NCBI RefSeq assembly: GCF_006335015.1
Contig: NZ_VDGT01000009.1
Span: forward strand, 62,001 to 126,000
Origin: Streptomyces sedi
Lineage (GTDB): Bacteria > Actinomycetota > Actinomycetes > Streptomycetales > Streptomycetaceae
Direction: 5' to 3'
Length of the DNA stretch: 64,000 nt
Below the pieces are notes generated by a model. It made no database searches. It was not told the DNA's origin and was given only the letters and a program-made list of their open reading frames with translations. Positions 55,682 to 63,895 of this stretch are shown piece by piece. A program made the position numbers and the translations under genes. Every line of letters starts with the position of its first letter. The first letter of the stretch is position 1.

Positions 55682-57043
55682 TCAGCACTGGTCCAGGAAA
55701 CGGTCGAGCACCCGTACGCCGAACTGGAGCCCGTCAACCGGCACCCGCTCGTCCACACCGTGGAACATCCCGGCGAAGTCCAGCTCCGGCGGCAGCTTCA
55801 GCGGCGCGAAGCCGAACGAGCGGATGCCCAGATCGTCGAACGACTTCGCGTCCGTGCCGCCCGACAGCATGTACGGGACCGCCCGCGCGATCGGGTCCTC
55901 CGCGACCAGCGCCGTCTGCATCGCGTCGACCAGCGCCCCGTCGAAGGTGGTCTCCAGCGCCTTGTCGCTGTGGATGTCCTCCCGCCGCACGCGGGGGCCC
56001 AGCACGCGGTCCAGGTCGGCGAGGAACTCCTCCTCGAACCCCGGCAGGAACCGCCCGTCCACCGCGGCCGTCGCCTGGCCGGGGATCACGTTCACCTTGT
56101 AGCCGGCGTCGAGCTGGGTGGGGGCCGCGGTGTTCTGGAGCGTGGCGCCGATGATCTTGGCGATGCCGCCGAGCTTGGCGAGCGTCTCGTCCATGTTCTC
56201 CGGGTCGAGCGGGGTGCCGAGCGCGTCGGACAGCTCGTCGAGGAAGGAACGCACCGTCTTGGTCACCCGCACCGGGAACCGGTGCCGCCCCAGCCGGCCC
56301 ACCGCCTCGCACAGCTCGGTGATGGCGTTGTCGTCGTTGGTCATCGACCCGTGGCCGGCCGTCCCGTCGACGGTCAGCCGCATCCAGTGCATCCCCTTCT
56401 GGGCCGTCTCCACCAGATAGAGCCGCAGCTTCTCGTTGACGGTGAACGAGAAGCCGCCCACCTCGCTGATCGCCTCGGTGACGCCCTCGAACAACTCCGG
56501 GTGGTGATCGACCAGATGACGCGCGCCGTAGACGCCGCCGGCCTCCTCGTCGGCGAGGAACGCCACCACCACGTCCCTCGGCGGCTTCCGCCCCGAGCGC
56601 AGCCGCTCGCGCACGACGGCCAGCGTCATCGCGTCCATGTCCTTCATGTCGACCGCGCCGCGCCCCCAGACGCAGCCGTCGGCGATCTCGCCGGAGAACG
56701 GGTCGTGCGTCCAGTCGTCGGCGTTGGCCGGCACCACGTCGGTGTGGCCGTGGATCAACAGCGCCGGCCGGGACGGGTCCTCGCCGGCGATCCGGGCCAC
56801 GGTGGAGGCGCGGCCCGGGTGGGACTCGAAGATCCGCGGTTCGAGGCCGACCTCGGCGAGCTTCTCGGCCACGTACTCGGCGGCTACCCGCTCCCCCGGG
56901 CCCGAATGGTCGCCGTAGTTGCTGGTGTCGATCCGGATCAGCTCGCGGCAGAGGTCGACGACCTCCTCCTCGGCACGGCCGAGGCCACCGTCCGCCACGC
57001 TCTCCCGGGCGGCGCCGCCCTGGCCGGGGCTGCTTGCGCTCAC
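55682..57043 (-). CDS. M20/M28-type zinc peptidase (ArgE/DapE family)
   Basis: 453 residues. Metal ligands: LLIHGHTDVVPANADDWTHDPF (His and Asp), WGRGAVDMKDMDAM (bridging Asp), AFLADEEAGG (Glu-Glu pair) and the C-terminal His in MFHGVDERVP. The dimerisation lid domain lies at about 190-320. Likely a di-zinc carboxypeptidase or deacylase acting on peptides or N-acyl amino acids. GTG 57043 with GGAGGAGG upstream. Divergent from tRNA-Leu. Confidence 0.93.
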   Translation of the reverse strand: MSASSPGQGGAARESVADGGLGRAEEEVVDLCRELIRIDTSNYGDHSGPGERVAAEYVAEKLAEVGLEPRIFESHPGRASTVARIAGEDPSRPALLIHGHTDVVPANADDWTHDPFSGEIADGCVWGRGAVDMKDMDAMTLAVVRERLRSGRKPPRDVVVAFLADEEAGGVYGARHLVDHHPELFEGVTEAISEVGGFSFTVNEKLRLYLVETAQKGMHWMRLTVDGTAGHGSMTNDDNAITELCEAVGRLGRHRFPVRVTKTVRSFLDELSDALGTPLDPENMDETLAKLGGIAKIIGATLQNTAAPTQLDAGYKVNVIPGQATAAVDGRFLPGFEEEFLADLDRVLGPRVRREDIHSDKALETTFDGALVDAMQTALVAEDPIARAVPYMLSGGTDAKSFDDLGIRSFGFAPLKLPPELDFAGMFHGVDERVPVDGLQFGVRVLDRFLDQC

Positions 57044-57218
57044 AACTGCCTCCTCCTGCGGTACGTCCCCTCATCCTCCCCCCGACCGGCCCCGTCCCCA
57101 AGGCCGTGGGCCGCTCACCCCTCGCGGGGCGGGCTCGGGGGCCGGCGCGTCATCGGGGCCCTGACCTTTGCTATGGTTTCCCTCGTCGGCGCGGCCCACG
57201 AGGTCGCGCGTTCACCTC

Positions 57219-57306
57219 GTCCGGGTGGCGGAATGGCAGACGCGCTAGCTTGAGGTGCTAGTGCCCGTTTAAGGGCGTGGGGGTTCAAGTCCCCCCTCGG
57301 ACACCA
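57219..57306 (+). tRNA. tRNA-Leu (anticodon GAG), CCA encoded
   Basis: The acceptor arms GTCCGGG and CTCGGAC pair (one G-T). The anticodon stem CTAGC/GCTAG encloses loop TTGAGGT, giving anticodon GAG. A long class II variable arm (GTGCCCG...CGGGCGT-like) and a T-arm GGGGGTTCAAGTCCCCC follow. Discriminator A and CCA are encoded at 57303-57306. These are the features of leucine tRNA reading CUC/CUU. Confidence 0.97.
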
Positions 57307-57810
57307 CATCTTCCCAGGGCTGACCTGCGGGTTCTCTGCGGTCAGGGGCTCTCGGAGGCCCCATGTGGCCAGCCGCGTGGCCAACGCGGGTGATCGTTTT
57401 CGCTCAGGTCGTGATCGCGGCCAGTCCGGTCCGGGCGACGCTGGAGCCCACCCACTTCTTCACCAGGTCGACCCGACGGTAGCGGCACGCGCGCATTCTG
57501 TAACCCCGACTGCGGTGGCGGGCGTTCGCCGCCGCCTCGACGGGGCTCTCCCCGGCGTCCAGGCCATTGCTGTCTTGTGGCGCGGGGACCGTAGAGGCGG
57601 GTCCCCTCCCGTGCGCCAGCGGGTCGTCGCCTTGTCGGGCCGCCGAGAGCCTCGCCCCGCCACATCGAGGAGGGGCGAGTCGTTCGACCGGGAGTCGCGG
57701 ATCCGTCGTTCAGCAGCCCGGGCACGTTGTCCGTTCTCGCTTCGCGCCCCGTCCGGTCGTCCGCTCGAACGTCCGAGTTCGTGGATGAGGCTGAGGAACG
57801 GGGAGAGAGG
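57307..57810. other. 504-bp interval after tRNA-Leu, no convincing gene
   Basis: No intact gene seen. On the minus strand a frame closing at 57404-57406 stays open for over 200 bases with GC-rich third positions and ends ...YRRVDLVKKWVGSSVART..., but lacks a clear start or recognisable family; it may be a relic. Sequence composition is patchier than in the neighbouring genes. No second copy of the tRNA 3' end was seen. Confidence 0.4.
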
Positions 57811-58032
57811 TCAGTCGGTTTCCCATACGACTTCCCAACCGGATTCTCGGAAGAACTCCTCGACGGATGGAAGATCCTCGACCCAGTAATCGCCAGCGTC
57901 CGTGCGGAATGCGCGATCCCGGCCGACGAAAACGTAGAAGGCCGTTGGGTCCCCCGGCATCCGCTCCACCTTCACATAGCTTCCCAGATCCCGGCCCGCG
58001 ACGATGCGGCCCACGATCCCGATGCGCGGCAC
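57811..58032 (-). CDS. Small acidic orphan protein downstream of TetR
   Basis: 73 residues from GTG 58032, with GGGAG seven bases upstream. Sequence features: VPRIGIVGRIVAGRDLG, SYVKVERMPGD, TAFYVFVGRDRAF, DYWVEDLPSVEEFFRES, ending GWEVVWETD. It is aromatic- and acid-rich, cytosolic, and resembles in composition small immunity or antidote proteins, but I do not recognise a family and no partner toxin is visible. It lies 32 bases after the TetR stop on the same strand. The frame continues upstream only as arginine-rich shadow of TetR. Confidence 0.6.
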   Translation of the reverse strand: MPRIGIVGRIVAGRDLGSYVKVERMPGDPTAFYVFVGRDRAFRTDAGDYWVEDLPSVEEFFRESGWEVVWETD

Positions 58033-58064
58033 GTGGCGACTCCCGAAGTCGTGGATGGTCCGGC

Positions 58065-58754
58065 TCAGGGGCCGGTCGGCGGGGGCCGTAGCCAGGGTGT
58101 CGCGCTCGGGGGTGTCGCGGGCGTGGGCCGCTCTCCCCGTCCCGGGCGGCCCGGCTCGCCGAGCCCCGTTCCGACCCCGCGCAGCACCGCGCTCAGCAGA
58201 TCCGGATAGGAGCGGGTCTCCTCCGTGTCCAGCCAGTGCCGCAGCGCCGCACGGATCGCGCCGACGGCGACAGAGGCGGCCAGACCGGGAAACAGGTCCA
58301 CGCGCGGATCGGTGCCGGTGCGGGCCGCGATGACCTCCGCGAGCGAACTCTCGATGCCGGCATAGGCCTTGAGCTGCTCGGCCTCCAGCGAGGGGGTGTC
58401 CCTGATCAGCCGGGCGCCCATCTTCCACTGCTCCGAGTCGTCGGGCCGCACATGCTGGATCGCCGCCTCAGCGATCGCGTCCCACAGCGGCAGCTCCGGC
58501 GGCTGGGAGGCGACCGCGTCACACAGTCCGGTCGCGCGCGCGAGCACGAGGCTGACGATCGCCTCCTGCTTGCTGGAGAAGTAGTTGTTGAACGTCCGAG
58601 GCGAGACGCCGACCGCGGCGGCGATGTCCTCCACGAGGACGCTCTCCAGCCCGCGCGCAGCGGCCAACCGCAGCGCGGCCTCACTCAACGCCCGCCGGGT
58701 GGCGAGCTTCTTCCGCCCGCGCAGACCCAGTTCCCCGCCCGGATGATGGCCCAT
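58065..58754 (-). CDS. TetR-family transcriptional regulator
   Basis: 229 residues. N-terminal TetR helix-turn-helix: RKKLATRRALSEAALRLAAARGLESVLVEDIAAAVGVSPRTFNNYFSSKQEAIVSLVLAR. The ligand domain contains VRPDDSEQWKMGARLIRDTPSLEAEQLKAYAGIE and a C-terminal helix with LRHWLDTEETRSYPDLL, resembling the AcrR/MftR-like actinobacterial branch. ATG 58754 with GGTGAGGG upstream. Three 11-base iterons lie 184 bases upstream. The nearby quinone-oxidoreductase-like gene, on the same strand and upstream, is a plausible target. Confidence 0.9.
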   Translation of the reverse strand: MGHHPGGELGLRGRKKLATRRALSEAALRLAAARGLESVLVEDIAAAVGVSPRTFNNYFSSKQEAIVSLVLARATGLCDAVASQPPELPLWDAIAEAAIQHVRPDDSEQWKMGARLIRDTPSLEAEQLKAYAGIESSLAEVIAARTGTDPRVDLFPGLAASVAVGAIRAALRHWLDTEETRSYPDLLSAVLRGVGTGLGEPGRPGRGERPTPATPPSATPWLRPPPTGP

Positions 58755-58937
58755 GCCCTCACCGTAGCGATCTCCGCGTGCGCCACGCGACTTCGCCCGT
58801 TCGCTGCCCCGGGCTGCCGATGAGCCTGACCGCGCCCAGGTGCCACGGAACGGAGGGAGAAGCGCGGGCCAGGCGTGCCCCCGCCCCGTTCCGGGGGTTG
58901 CCGCGCGAGGGCGCGCCGGCGATCGTCGAGACCCGGC

Positions 58938-58969
58938 GCGACCGACGTGCGACCGACGTGCGACCAACG
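58938..58969. repeat. Three 11-base direct repeats upstream of TetR
   Basis: GCGACCGACGT at 58938-58948, an identical copy at 58949-58959, and GCGACCAACG at 58960-58969. The 11-base period places the copies on one DNA face, as in regulator iterons. They lie between the TetR start and the stop of the oxidoreductase gene. Confidence 0.55.
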
Positions 58970-59005
58970 GGGCCGCTCCCCCGGTGGCGGCGCCCCTCGG
59001 AAGGG

Positions 59006-59977
59006 TCAGCTCTCGACGTCGCCCACGACCTGGATGACACGCTTGCCCCGGCTGTGGCCGCTCTCCACCGCGCGGTGCGCCTCGGCGATCCGCTCCAGCG
59101 GGTAGACGTTCTCGACGACGGGTCGCAGGTCGCCGGTCTCGACCAACTTCGCTAGTTCGACGAGGAGTTCCTTCTTGGGCCTGGCGCGCGCCAGCCGGAC
59201 GCGGGGGCCGGGGAGCAGCAGGGAGAGCATCGCGTAGCCCATGCCCTTGGCGGCGAGGGTGACGATCCGTCCGCCGGGCCGGAGCCGGGAGCGGTAGGCG
59301 CCGAGGTGGGCGCCGTGGAGGTCGACGACGGCGTGAAACGTGTCGGACCGTTCCAGGGCGACGAGCCTGGCGTAGTCGTAGGTCTCCTTGGCGCCCAGGT
59401 CGGAACAGAAGGCGAGGTTGTCGCCGCTGCTGACGGTGGCGACCTCGACGCCCTTGGCGTGGGCGATCTGGATGAGCGCGCTGCCGATGCCCCCGGCGGC
59501 GCCCACGATCAGCAGCCGCTGCCCGCGCTGGACGTTGGCCGCGTCGAGGGCCACCAGGGCGGTGAGCCCGACGGTGGGCAGCGCGGCGGCGTTGACCAGG
59601 TCGAGGCCCGAGGGCACGGACGCGACGAGCGACTCCCTGACGGTGATGTACTCGGCGGTGTTGGCCGCGCCGAGGGCGAAGGTGGTGCCCCAGACGCGGC
59701 TGCCGACCAGCCCGTCGTCGGCCTTGGGGCCCGCGGCGACGACCTCGCCCGCGAAGTCCTGGCCGATGCCCTTGGGTGGGCGCAGGCCGCTCATGGGTCG
59801 CATCTTGCCGGCGCGCACCTGGGCCTCGACGGGGTTGACGCTGGAGGCGTGCACCTTCACCAGCACCTGCCCCGGTCCGGGCTTGGGCATGGGGACGTGG
59901 GCGACCTTCAACACCTCGGGCGGACCGTAGCGGTCGTAACGCACGGCGCGCATCGTTGCGTTCGGCATCTCGTTCAT
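59006..59977 (-). CDS. Zinc-binding dehydrogenase / quinone oxidoreductase family (MDR)
   Basis: 323 residues. MDR N-terminal domain: MRAVRYDRYGPPEVLKVAHVPMPKPGPGQVLVKVHASSVNPVEAQVRAGK; Rossmann domain with LLIVGAAGGIGSALIQIAHAKGVEVATVSS. The structural zinc cysteines are absent, so it belongs to the zinc-free quinone-reductase-like branch, using NADPH to reduce quinones or enones. ATG 59977 has AGGTGAGAG upstream. The frame extends upstream through five 12-base repeats that carry further in-frame ATGs, so a longer form is possible. Confidence 0.9.
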   Translation of the reverse strand: MNEMPNATMRAVRYDRYGPPEVLKVAHVPMPKPGPGQVLVKVHASSVNPVEAQVRAGKMRPMSGLRPPKGIGQDFAGEVVAAGPKADDGLVGSRVWGTTFALGAANTAEYITVRESLVASVPSGLDLVNAAALPTVGLTALVALDAANVQRGQRLLIVGAAGGIGSALIQIAHAKGVEVATVSSGDNLAFCSDLGAKETYDYARLVALERSDTFHAVVDLHGAHLGAYRSRLRPGGRIVTLAAKGMGYAMLSLLLPGPRVRLARARPKKELLVELAKLVETGDLRPVVENVYPLERIAEAHRAVESGHSRGKRVIQVVGDVES

Positions 59978-59990
59978 CGCGCTCTCACCT

Positions 59991-60050
59991 CTCGGGGGCA
60001 CATCTCGGGGCACCTCTCGGGACATCTCTCGGGACATCTCTCGGGGCACC
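59991..60050 (-). repeat. Five tandem 12-13-base repeats in the leader of the oxidoreductase gene
   Basis: Units starting CTCGGG at 59991, 60004, 60016, 60028 and 60040, consensus CTCGGGACATCT on the plus strand. On the coding strand each unit can read as four codons (RE-M/V-S/P) in frame with the gene, several with ATG. Position is 14-74 bases before the annotated start. Confidence 0.7.
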
Positions 60051-60205
60051 GACCGTCCGGTGCCGATGTCCGTGGCCGTGCGTCATGGCCGTGCGCCATG
60101 GCAGCGCGAGGCGCCATGGGGAGTTCACGGGGATCTCGCGCCCCTCCTTGTCGGGCCCTGCGGGGGACGCCCGGTCCAGTTGGTGGGAGGGTCCAGCCTA
60201 AGCAC

Positions 60206-60240
60206 AAATTGCTTGCCCCGCAATTTTGCGTGGCGCGCAA
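60206..60240. promoter_or_regulatory. Nested TTGC/GCAA palindromes in an AT-rich patch
   Basis: AAATTGC (60206-60212) pairs with GCAATTT (60220-60226), and TTGCG (60226-60230) pairs with CGCAA (60236-60240). This is the only AT-rich stretch in a 585-base gap between the oxidoreductase and DUF5988 genes; it probably contains a promoter and operators. The rest of the gap (59978-60562) shows no gene, only the 12-base repeats and GC-rich sequence. Confidence 0.5.
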
Positions 60241-60562
60241 TAACTGTCCACAGGTAGATGGCGGGCGACCCAAGCGGGTTACGAGCGGGTGGAGTTGACG
60301 GGGCGTTCGGGGCGAGAGGCGAGGCCGACTGCGCGTCAGGCCCTGAGGCGCGCAATCGGAACGGCCCGGTCCGTCCTCGTCCATGGCACCCAGACCGCCC
60401 CGGCGGCTGACGCGCCGGGGGACGTCGACACGGTCGGCGGTCCGGGCGGAGCGCGGGCCGTCCGGCGGGGCCGGCGGCACGTCGTAGCGCCCCCGGCCCC
60501 GCCGGTTCAGTAACCCTTTAGCGCGAGTGGCGACCATACCTTTCGAGAGGAGTGGTGGTGCG

Positions 60563-60772
60563 ATGTCCCAACGTCCCAACGTCATCCTGCGAGGGGGACC
60601 GAGTGTCCCCGACACCGAGCGGGTCCTTTATGTGCCGGATCCCACCCAGCGGTTGAAGATATTTCGCGGTCACCGGTACGAGCATTTCGAGCCGACTCCC
60701 GAGACGGCGCTCCACGCGGGGCGGAAGCTGTTGGTGTTCACGTGGAGCGGCTGCACCTATGTCGCGGAGTAG
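60563..60772 (+). CDS. DUF5988 family small protein
   Basis: 69 residues. The core KIFRGHRYEHFEPTPET and the end VFTWSGCTYVAE are the family hallmark. Found in many streptomycetes, often near natural-product or regulatory genes; function unknown. No signal peptide. ATG 60563 is preceded by GAGAGGAG. It converges with the amino-acid-binding lipoprotein gene, whose stop is 42 bases away. Confidence 0.85.
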   Translation: MSQRPNVILRGGPSVPDTERVLYVPDPTQRLKIFRGHRYEHFEPTPETALHAGRKLLVFTWSGCTYVAE

Positions 60773-60813
60773 GCGCACACCCGTCGTGTGTGCCGGGCCG
60801 GGTGCCCGTCGGA

Positions 60814-61812
60814 TCAGTCGGTCGGGGGCAGTCCCGGCGGGTTGATCTCGGAGGTCTCGACCGCCTCGTCGGACAGGCCCCAGCGGTCCAGGACCTCGCC
60901 GTGGGAGCCGTTCTCGATCGTCTCGTTCAGTGCGGCGTGCAGCGCCTCGATGAGGCCGTTGTCGCGCTGGGTGGTGGCGGCGATCTCTCCCTGGAGGCCG
61001 CTGCCGGCACCGGAGAACGAGCCGATGACCTTCGACTCACCAGTGGTCCGCGAGTGGTAAACAGCGCTCGGGTTGGGGCCGAGGTACGCGTCCAGACGGC
61101 CGGATGAGAGGGCGAGGTAGTAGTCCGTGGAGTTCTGGAAGTAGCGGATGTCGGTGGGCTCCAGCCCGGCAGCCTCGTTCTGCTCGCTCCAACTGACCAG
61201 GATGGCCTCCTGGTTGGTGCCGGAGCTCACGCCGATACTGCGCCCGGCGACGTCCTCGGGGCCCTCCACAGTCCAGTCGGCGTCGGCCCGTGCCTCGAAC
61301 GCGATGTTGTCCAGTCGGTAGGTCGCGAAGTCGTACTTCTCCTTGCGTTCCTCGGTGACGGTGATGTTGGAGAAGCCCACGTCGTAACGGCCGCTGTCCA
61401 GGCCGACGAAGATGTTGGCCCAGTCGGCCACGTGGTACCTGACCTCCAGGTCCAACACGTCAGCGACGATCGAGGCGATGTCCGTCTCCACCCCGATCAC
61501 CGTCTCGTCGTCGGTGGCGTAGAACATCAACGGGGGCACCGTCCCTGCCGAGCTGATCACCTCCAGGGTGCCCCGCTCCCTGATCTCCTCGGGGACCAGC
61601 GCCGCGATGTCGGGCACGGCCTCGGTGGTGATCCGGTCCTGCTCGGGGCTGAGGTTGACCTCCTGCCCCTCCTGTCCCCCGGTCGCGTCCTCGGCGGACG
61701 CCGGCTCGGTGCCACCGTCCTCGGGGTCCGCGCACCCGGCCAGGGTGAGGCCGAGGGCCGCGAGGGCGGCGACGCCCCATGCTCGGGGCGTGCGCGTCAG
61801 GTGGGAACGCAT
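60814..61812 (-). CDS. Amino-acid ABC transporter substrate-binding lipoprotein (SBP family 3)
   Basis: 332 residues. Signal peptide with lipobox LTLAGCA (Cys about 27). SBP_bac_3 sequence: GTLEVISSAGTVPPLMFYATDDETVIGVETDIASIVADVLDLEVRYHVADWANIFVGLDSGRYDVGFSNITVTEERKEKYDF and GRSIGVSSGTNQEAIL. Binds a polar or charged amino acid or similar. Last gene of permease-ATPase-SBP; ATG 61812. A string of 15-base repeats fills the gap to the ATPase gene. Confidence 0.93.
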   Translation of the reverse strand: MRSHLTRTPRAWGVAALAALGLTLAGCADPEDGGTEPASAEDATGGQEGQEVNLSPEQDRITTEAVPDIAALVPEEIRERGTLEVISSAGTVPPLMFYATDDETVIGVETDIASIVADVLDLEVRYHVADWANIFVGLDSGRYDVGFSNITVTEERKEKYDFATYRLDNIAFEARADADWTVEGPEDVAGRSIGVSSGTNQEAILVSWSEQNEAAGLEPTDIRYFQNSTDYYLALSSGRLDAYLGPNPSAVYHSRTTGESKVIGSFSGAGSGLQGEIAATTQRDNGLIEALHAALNETIENGSHGEVLDRWGLSDEAVETSEINPPGLPPTD

Positions 61813-61847
61813 GTGTCTCTCCTCGTGAGGGGGAACGGTGTGGTGGT

Positions 61848-61907
61848 GCGGAACGGGATGCCGGGGAACGGGATGCTGGGGAACGGGGTGGTGGGGAACG
61901 AGGTCAC
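61848..61907. repeat. Four tandem 15-base repeats between ATPase and SBP genes
   Basis: Units at 61848, 61863, 61878 and 61893, consensus GGGGAACGGGATGCT. They occupy the space between the ATPase stop (61926) and the SBP start (61812) and would lie in the polycistronic transcript just upstream of the SBP ribosome binding site. Confidence 0.7.
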
Positions 61908-61925
61908 GGGGCGCCGCGCGACCGC

Positions 61926-62699
61926 TCAGCGGACCTGGGCGAGGAAGGCGCGGGTGCGGGGGTGGTCGGGGCGGTCCAACACCTCGGCGGGCGGGCCCTG
62001 TTCGACGACGTGGCCCCGATCCATGAAGACCACGGTGTCGGCGATCTCGCGGGCGAAGCCGACCTCGTGGGTGACGACGATCATGGTGGTGCCGCCGAGT
62101 GCCAGGTCACGGATCGTGGTCAGCACCTCGCCCACCAGCTCGGGGTCGAGCGCCGAGGTCGGTTCGTCGAAGAGCAGCACCCGAGGCGAGAGACCGAGGG
62201 CGCGGGCGATGGCGACGCGCTGCTGCTGGCCGCCGGAGAGCTGGCGCGGGTAGGCGTCGAGCCGGTCGCCGAGCCCGACGCGGGCGAGCAGCGCGGCGGC
62301 CTCCCGCCGGGCCTCGGCGCGGGGGCGGCGCAGCGCGCCGACGGGGGCCTCGGCGACGTTCTCGACCGCCGTGAGGTGGGGGAAGAGGTGGAAGTTCTGG
62401 AAGACGAAGCCGATGCGGGCGCGCTGCCGCAGCACGGCGCGCTCCTTGAGCTCGTGGAGCCGGTCGCCCACGCGCCGGTAGCCCATCAACTCGCCGTCGA
62501 CGCGGACGATTCCGGCGTCCGGCCGCTCCAGGTGGTTGATGGTGCGCAGCAACGTGGACTTGCCGGACCCGGAGGGGCCGAGGATCGTGGCCACCTCGCC
62601 GGCGTGGACGTCGAGGTCGACGCCGTGCAGCACCTCTACGTCGCCGAAGCTCTTGCGGACCCCGCGTACCTCGACCATGGGCCTACGGCCGCCGCTCAT
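61926..62699 (-). CDS. Amino-acid ABC transporter ATP-binding protein (GlnQ/HisP type)
   Basis: 257 residues. Walker A GPSGSGKST near residue 41, Q-loop FVFQNFHLFPHLTAVENV, signature LSGGQQQRVAIARAL, Walker B VLLFDEPTSALDPE, H-loop VVTHEVGFAREIAD. Energises import through the adjacent permease. ATG 62699 overlaps the permease stop by four bases, so translation is coupled. Confidence 0.95.
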   Translation of the reverse strand: MSGGRRPMVEVRGVRKSFGDVEVLHGVDLDVHAGEVATILGPSGSGKSTLLRTINHLERPDAGIVRVDGELMGYRRVGDRLHELKERAVLRQRARIGFVFQNFHLFPHLTAVENVAEAPVGALRRPRAEARREAAALLARVGLGDRLDAYPRQLSGGQQQRVAIARALGLSPRVLLFDEPTSALDPELVGEVLTTIRDLALGGTTMIVVTHEVGFAREIADTVVFMDRGHVVEQGPPAEVLDRPDHPRTRAFLAQVR

Positions 62700-63826
62700 C
62701 GCGCCTCGCCCTTCCTCGGTCCGCGCACGTCGGTCGCGGTGGTGTCGGTCGCGGTGGCGTGGGTCGCGGTGGCGTGGGTCGCAGTGGCGTCCGTTCGCGC
62801 CGTGTCCGTGAGTGGTTCCGGTGGTAGACCAGGTGGTACCGGCGACTGGTGAAGTGCGCGGGCGGACGACCGGCTCTGGGCCAACCCGCGCAGCCGCGTG
62901 CGCAGTTGGTCGAGCGGGCCGGGCTCCGGCTGACGCTCGGCGCCCCTGGCGAAGCGGCGTTCCACGGAGTGCTGGACGACGGTCAGCACGGTGGTCAGCA
63001 CGATGTACCAGACGGTGGCGACCATCAGCAGCGGCACCACCCGCCCGTTGCGGCCGTAGATCACCTGCACCTGGTAGAACAGCTCGCCCAACGCCATCAC
63101 CGAGACGATCGAGGTGCCCTTGAAGAGGCTGATGATCTCGTTGGCCGCGTTGGGCAGGATGCCGCGCATGGCCTGCGGAAGCACGATGCGACGCAACTGC
63201 CGCAGCTTCGGCAGACCCAGCGCGGCGGCGGCCTCCCGTTGGCCGGAGTCGACCGAGATGATGCCGCCGCGCACGATCTCGGCGGCGTACGCGGCCTGGT
63301 GAAGTGCCAGGCCGATCACGGCGGCGGTGATCGGCCCGACCAGGTGCATGGTCTCGAACGTCCAGAACACCGGGCCGAACGGAATGCCGAAGCCCAGTTC
63401 CTGGTAGAGGTAGGCCAGGTTGAACCAGAACAGCAGCTGCACGATCAGCGGGATCGAGCGGAAGGCCCAGATGTAGGCCCACGCGACGGCTCGTGGCACG
63501 GGGCTGCTGGAGAGCCGCATCATGGCCAGCAGCACGCCGAGCGTGAAGCCCAACGCCGTTCCGTAGAAGGTCAGTTGGAGGGTCAGCCAGACCGCCTTGA
63601 GCACGCTCTCGGCCAACAGGTAGTCGAAGAAGGTCGGCCAGTCCCAGCCCGGGTTGGTCGCCAGCCCATGCAGGAACTGCGCCACCAGCACCAGCACGAC
63701 GCCCCCGGCGAGCCAGCGGCCGTAGTAGCGGGCGGGAACCACCGTGAGGCCGCGCAGCTCATCGGGGTCGTCGTCCGCGGGGGCGTGTCGGGCGGGTACG
63801 GGGGCGGCGGGCGGTGCGCTGCTCAC
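62696..63826 (-). CDS. Amino-acid ABC transporter permease (HisM/GlnP type)
   Basis: 376 residues. Five or so spans in the HisMQ fold; AYIWAFRSIPLIVQLLFWFNLAYLYQELG and EAA loop SGQREAAAALGLPKLRQLRRIVLPQAMRGILPNAANEIISLFKGTS identify it. The N-terminus (about 30 residues) and a long C-terminal tail (about 85 residues) are cytoplasmic and unusual in length; the tail includes four 15-base repeats (62732-62791) encoding THATA units. Single permease gene, so it probably acts as a homodimer. Confidence 0.94.
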   Translation of the reverse strand: MSSAPPAAPVPARHAPADDDPDELRGLTVVPARYYGRWLAGGVVLVLVAQFLHGLATNPGWDWPTFFDYLLAESVLKAVWLTLQLTFYGTALGFTLGVLLAMMRLSSSPVPRAVAWAYIWAFRSIPLIVQLLFWFNLAYLYQELGFGIPFGPVFWTFETMHLVGPITAAVIGLALHQAAYAAEIVRGGIISVDSGQREAAAALGLPKLRQLRRIVLPQAMRGILPNAANEIISLFKGTSIVSVMALGELFYQVQVIYGRNGRVVPLLMVATVWYIVLTTVLTVVQHSVERRFARGAERQPEPGPLDQLRTRLRGLAQSRSSARALHQSPVPPGLPPEPLTDTARTDATATHATATHATATDTTATDVRGPRKGEAR

Positions 63827-63895
63827 GGGGGCCTCCGGTCGGGCTGTAGGGGGAAGGGGGCGGAAGGGCTGCGGGGATGCGGAGTGGTGGGGGGC

